DNA from: Ramazzottius varieornatus
Lineage: Eukaryota > Tardigrada > Eutardigrada > Parachela > Ramazzottiidae
Reading direction: 5' to 3'
Length of the DNA: 64,000 nucleotides
NCBI GenBank assembly: GCA_001949185.1
Contig: BDGG01000003.1
Span: 1,693,270 to 1,757,269 of the forward strand
Part shown: positions 62,501 to 64,000 of the stretch, piece by piece
Layout: every line of letters starts with the position of its first letter
How positions within the stretch are numbered: position 1 is the stretch's first letter
The notes under the pieces: model-generated
Told to the model about the DNA's origin: nothing
What the model saw: the letters and a program-made list of their open reading frames with translations, nothing else
Databases searched by the model: none
Made by a program: the position numbers and the translations under genes

Positions 62501-64000
62501 CCCGAAGCAAGCCAGCTCTTTGCTGGTCCGTCATGGTGGCTCTTATCGACTGCGCCTTCACTACGGTCTGCCAAAACTTTTCGTAGATATCGCGAACGAT
62601 CTTAAAGTTCAATGTAGCATTGTTGACGACTGCTGCTAGACATTCGACGTTCGCTTGAAGAATCTACGAAAGAAACCCAAATTCAGTTTTGAGTAAGGAA
62701 AGGAAGAGAAAATTTTTCTGAGGATATTTTCATACCTGAACGTTTACACCGGGCTTCATGAAGAGAGTAGCGCAGCTCTCTTCAATCTGCTTCAAGAAGA
62801 GGTCCGAAGGGTTCCTCATGATGGGTACGACGAGTGTCAGAATGTTCGCTGTCAGCGTGAAGATATCTTGGTCGGACTTTCCTTTCATCGTCAGGCTCAA
62901 GTACGGTGGAAGCATCTGCAAAAGAGGACACCAACCTTACATTTTAGCCGTAAAGGGGCGAACAGGCGTCTTTGTACCTGGGCATGGGTCATTACGAGGT
63001 CTGAAGAGCACTTGGCGAACAGTTTGAGCGTTTGGAAGCGCACCCTGTTGATCACACCAGCTTCTTCGTCCTGCAGCTTCTCTTCGTTTGTCCGCTCATC
63101 TTCCCGTCCCGACCTAGCTTTCTCCGTCAGATCACTGTCGCTGTTGACGATCTGGTTCGTCAGGCACTCGACGATGTACTTGGAAGCTGAATGGACGCTT
63201 CGATGTTTCTGACCGGCTTCTTTCTTCAACAGTTCTTTCAACATCTTCTCGAACCATTCCATACACTTTTCTTTTTCCAGCATCTTTACCACCTCGAGAA
63301 TCTGCTGCACTCTCTTCTCCACCACGATAGGGTTCTTCTTTTGCGCATTATCGAACCAAGTCGACTGCAAACACAGAAGATGAGCCAACGCCCAAAATAC
63401 AAATTTCGTCAAGTGCGTGCATACGGTGAATTGTGACATGAGCATGCCTTAGTGTACGCAGGTCAGTGATGGGCTCACCCTTTCATACCCGTAGTCACAA
63501 GACTCATAACGTCAATCAATGATAAGAAGCATCACCTGCCCACGGGTACGCTCCTTATTTCTTCACGCTAACTGCTTGAGATACGATGTATAGATGAGTG
63601 ACCGGTGCTCAGAAGCGGATACCTTCGCTAGGAAATTACCTGGAAGACTTCGTAGACCAATTTCTTGATCGTTTCTTCATCGTTGATCCTCTTGATGATG
63701 CACTTGCACACCGTCCCACACATGTCATGCTCCGGCTGGGCCACGCAAAAGTCATGGAGGACCTTGATAGCTCGCTTGCGAACACTGGGCGCCGTGTCCA
63801 TCAGGCGCTTCAGCAGGACGTCTTGGTACAGGACCAAGTGCTGTGGATTCAGCACGGAGTACTTGCCAATCATCTCCACCACGTTCTCGCGGATCTGCGC
63901 TGACGTATCCCACATCCTGCTTTCTACGAGGCTCTTGACGTCGTCCCGACCCATCAGCGAGCTGTCGGCGTCGATGATGGTACTCGCTGCCTTCATGGCT
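59515..64000 (-). CDS. NIPBL: Nipped-B / NIPBL (SCC2) cohesin loader, 3' part
   Basis: Nine exons (64000-63640, 63364-62978, 62915-62736, 62663-62339, 62278-61908, 61806-61699, 61617-61414, 60702-60175, 59886-59515) give the last about 944 residues; the N-terminal part lies beyond the right edge. The hook-shaped HEAT-repeat region of the SCC2 family is evident: SLVESRMWDTSAQIRENVVE, SVRKRAIKVLHDFC, RINDEETIKKLVYEVFQ, LCIVSLLIQHFDLDSEAF and LYFADNIAYFPFRAWDEPLF. It loads cohesin on chromatin and stimulates its ATPase (family knowledge). The C-terminus is acidic then basic, with an AT-hook-like RPRGRPRK just before the end (GSDDEDEYLPS). Confidence 0.93.

Overview
The window is nuclear DNA of an animal. 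Genes are split by many short GT-AG introns, and the products are metazoan (HIPK kinase, a GPR158-type class C receptor, Nipped-B/NIPBL, TCF25, SETD4, VAT1). Compact genes with short introns suggest an invertebrate, possibly an ecdysozoan such as a tardigrade or arthropod. I cannot fix the species from sequence alone. There are no bacterial operons, CRISPR arrays or rRNA, and I recognised no tRNA.

Layout, left to right. A VAT1-like quinone oxidoreductase (+, 118-3139) and an alpha-carbonic anhydrase (+, 4185-5783) are followed by a PIN-domain protein with a membrane tail (-, 7086-6047). Then come a dead receptor-tyrosine-kinase fragment (about 7690-8200) and a probable solo LTR (8550-8869). 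Three minus-strand housekeeping genes follow: inositol monophosphatase (12014-9159), a mitochondrial pyrimidine-nucleotide carrier (14595-12697) and the E2 enzyme UBE2G2 (16314-15603). Divergent from UBE2G2 is a possible small ORF only 17 nt upstream of TCF25 (16992-20075). An accessory stretch (20100-26600) holds a long inverted repeat, a decayed pogo/Tigger transposase and a 2-oxoglutarate/Fe(II) oxygenase family with one intact gene (23837-25238) between two fossils.

The central part has a single-exon orphan with a periodic SFVSY-type motif (26638-27660), an SWT1-like PIN endonuclease (28205-29745) and a secreted Tyr/Lys/Thr-rich repeat protein (30183-31508). That gene converges on SETD4 (33218-31611). 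HIPK (35084-40246) converges on a 12-exon GPR158-like receptor (52159-41372). A gene-poor 6 kb stretch, fucose mutarotase (58577-58054) and the 3' part of Nipped-B (64000-59515, running off the right edge) complete the window.

Exon coordinates were derived by hand from splice signals, reading phase and remembered family sequences. All joined CDSs given here are multiples of three.

The most unusual signal is a dispersed palindromic repeat with the core GTGGCGCAC...GTGCGCCAC. About 20 hairpin units occur in at least six genes' introns and in spacers, several as head-to-tail pairs with a conserved asymmetric junction. It looks like an unnamed MITE-type family.
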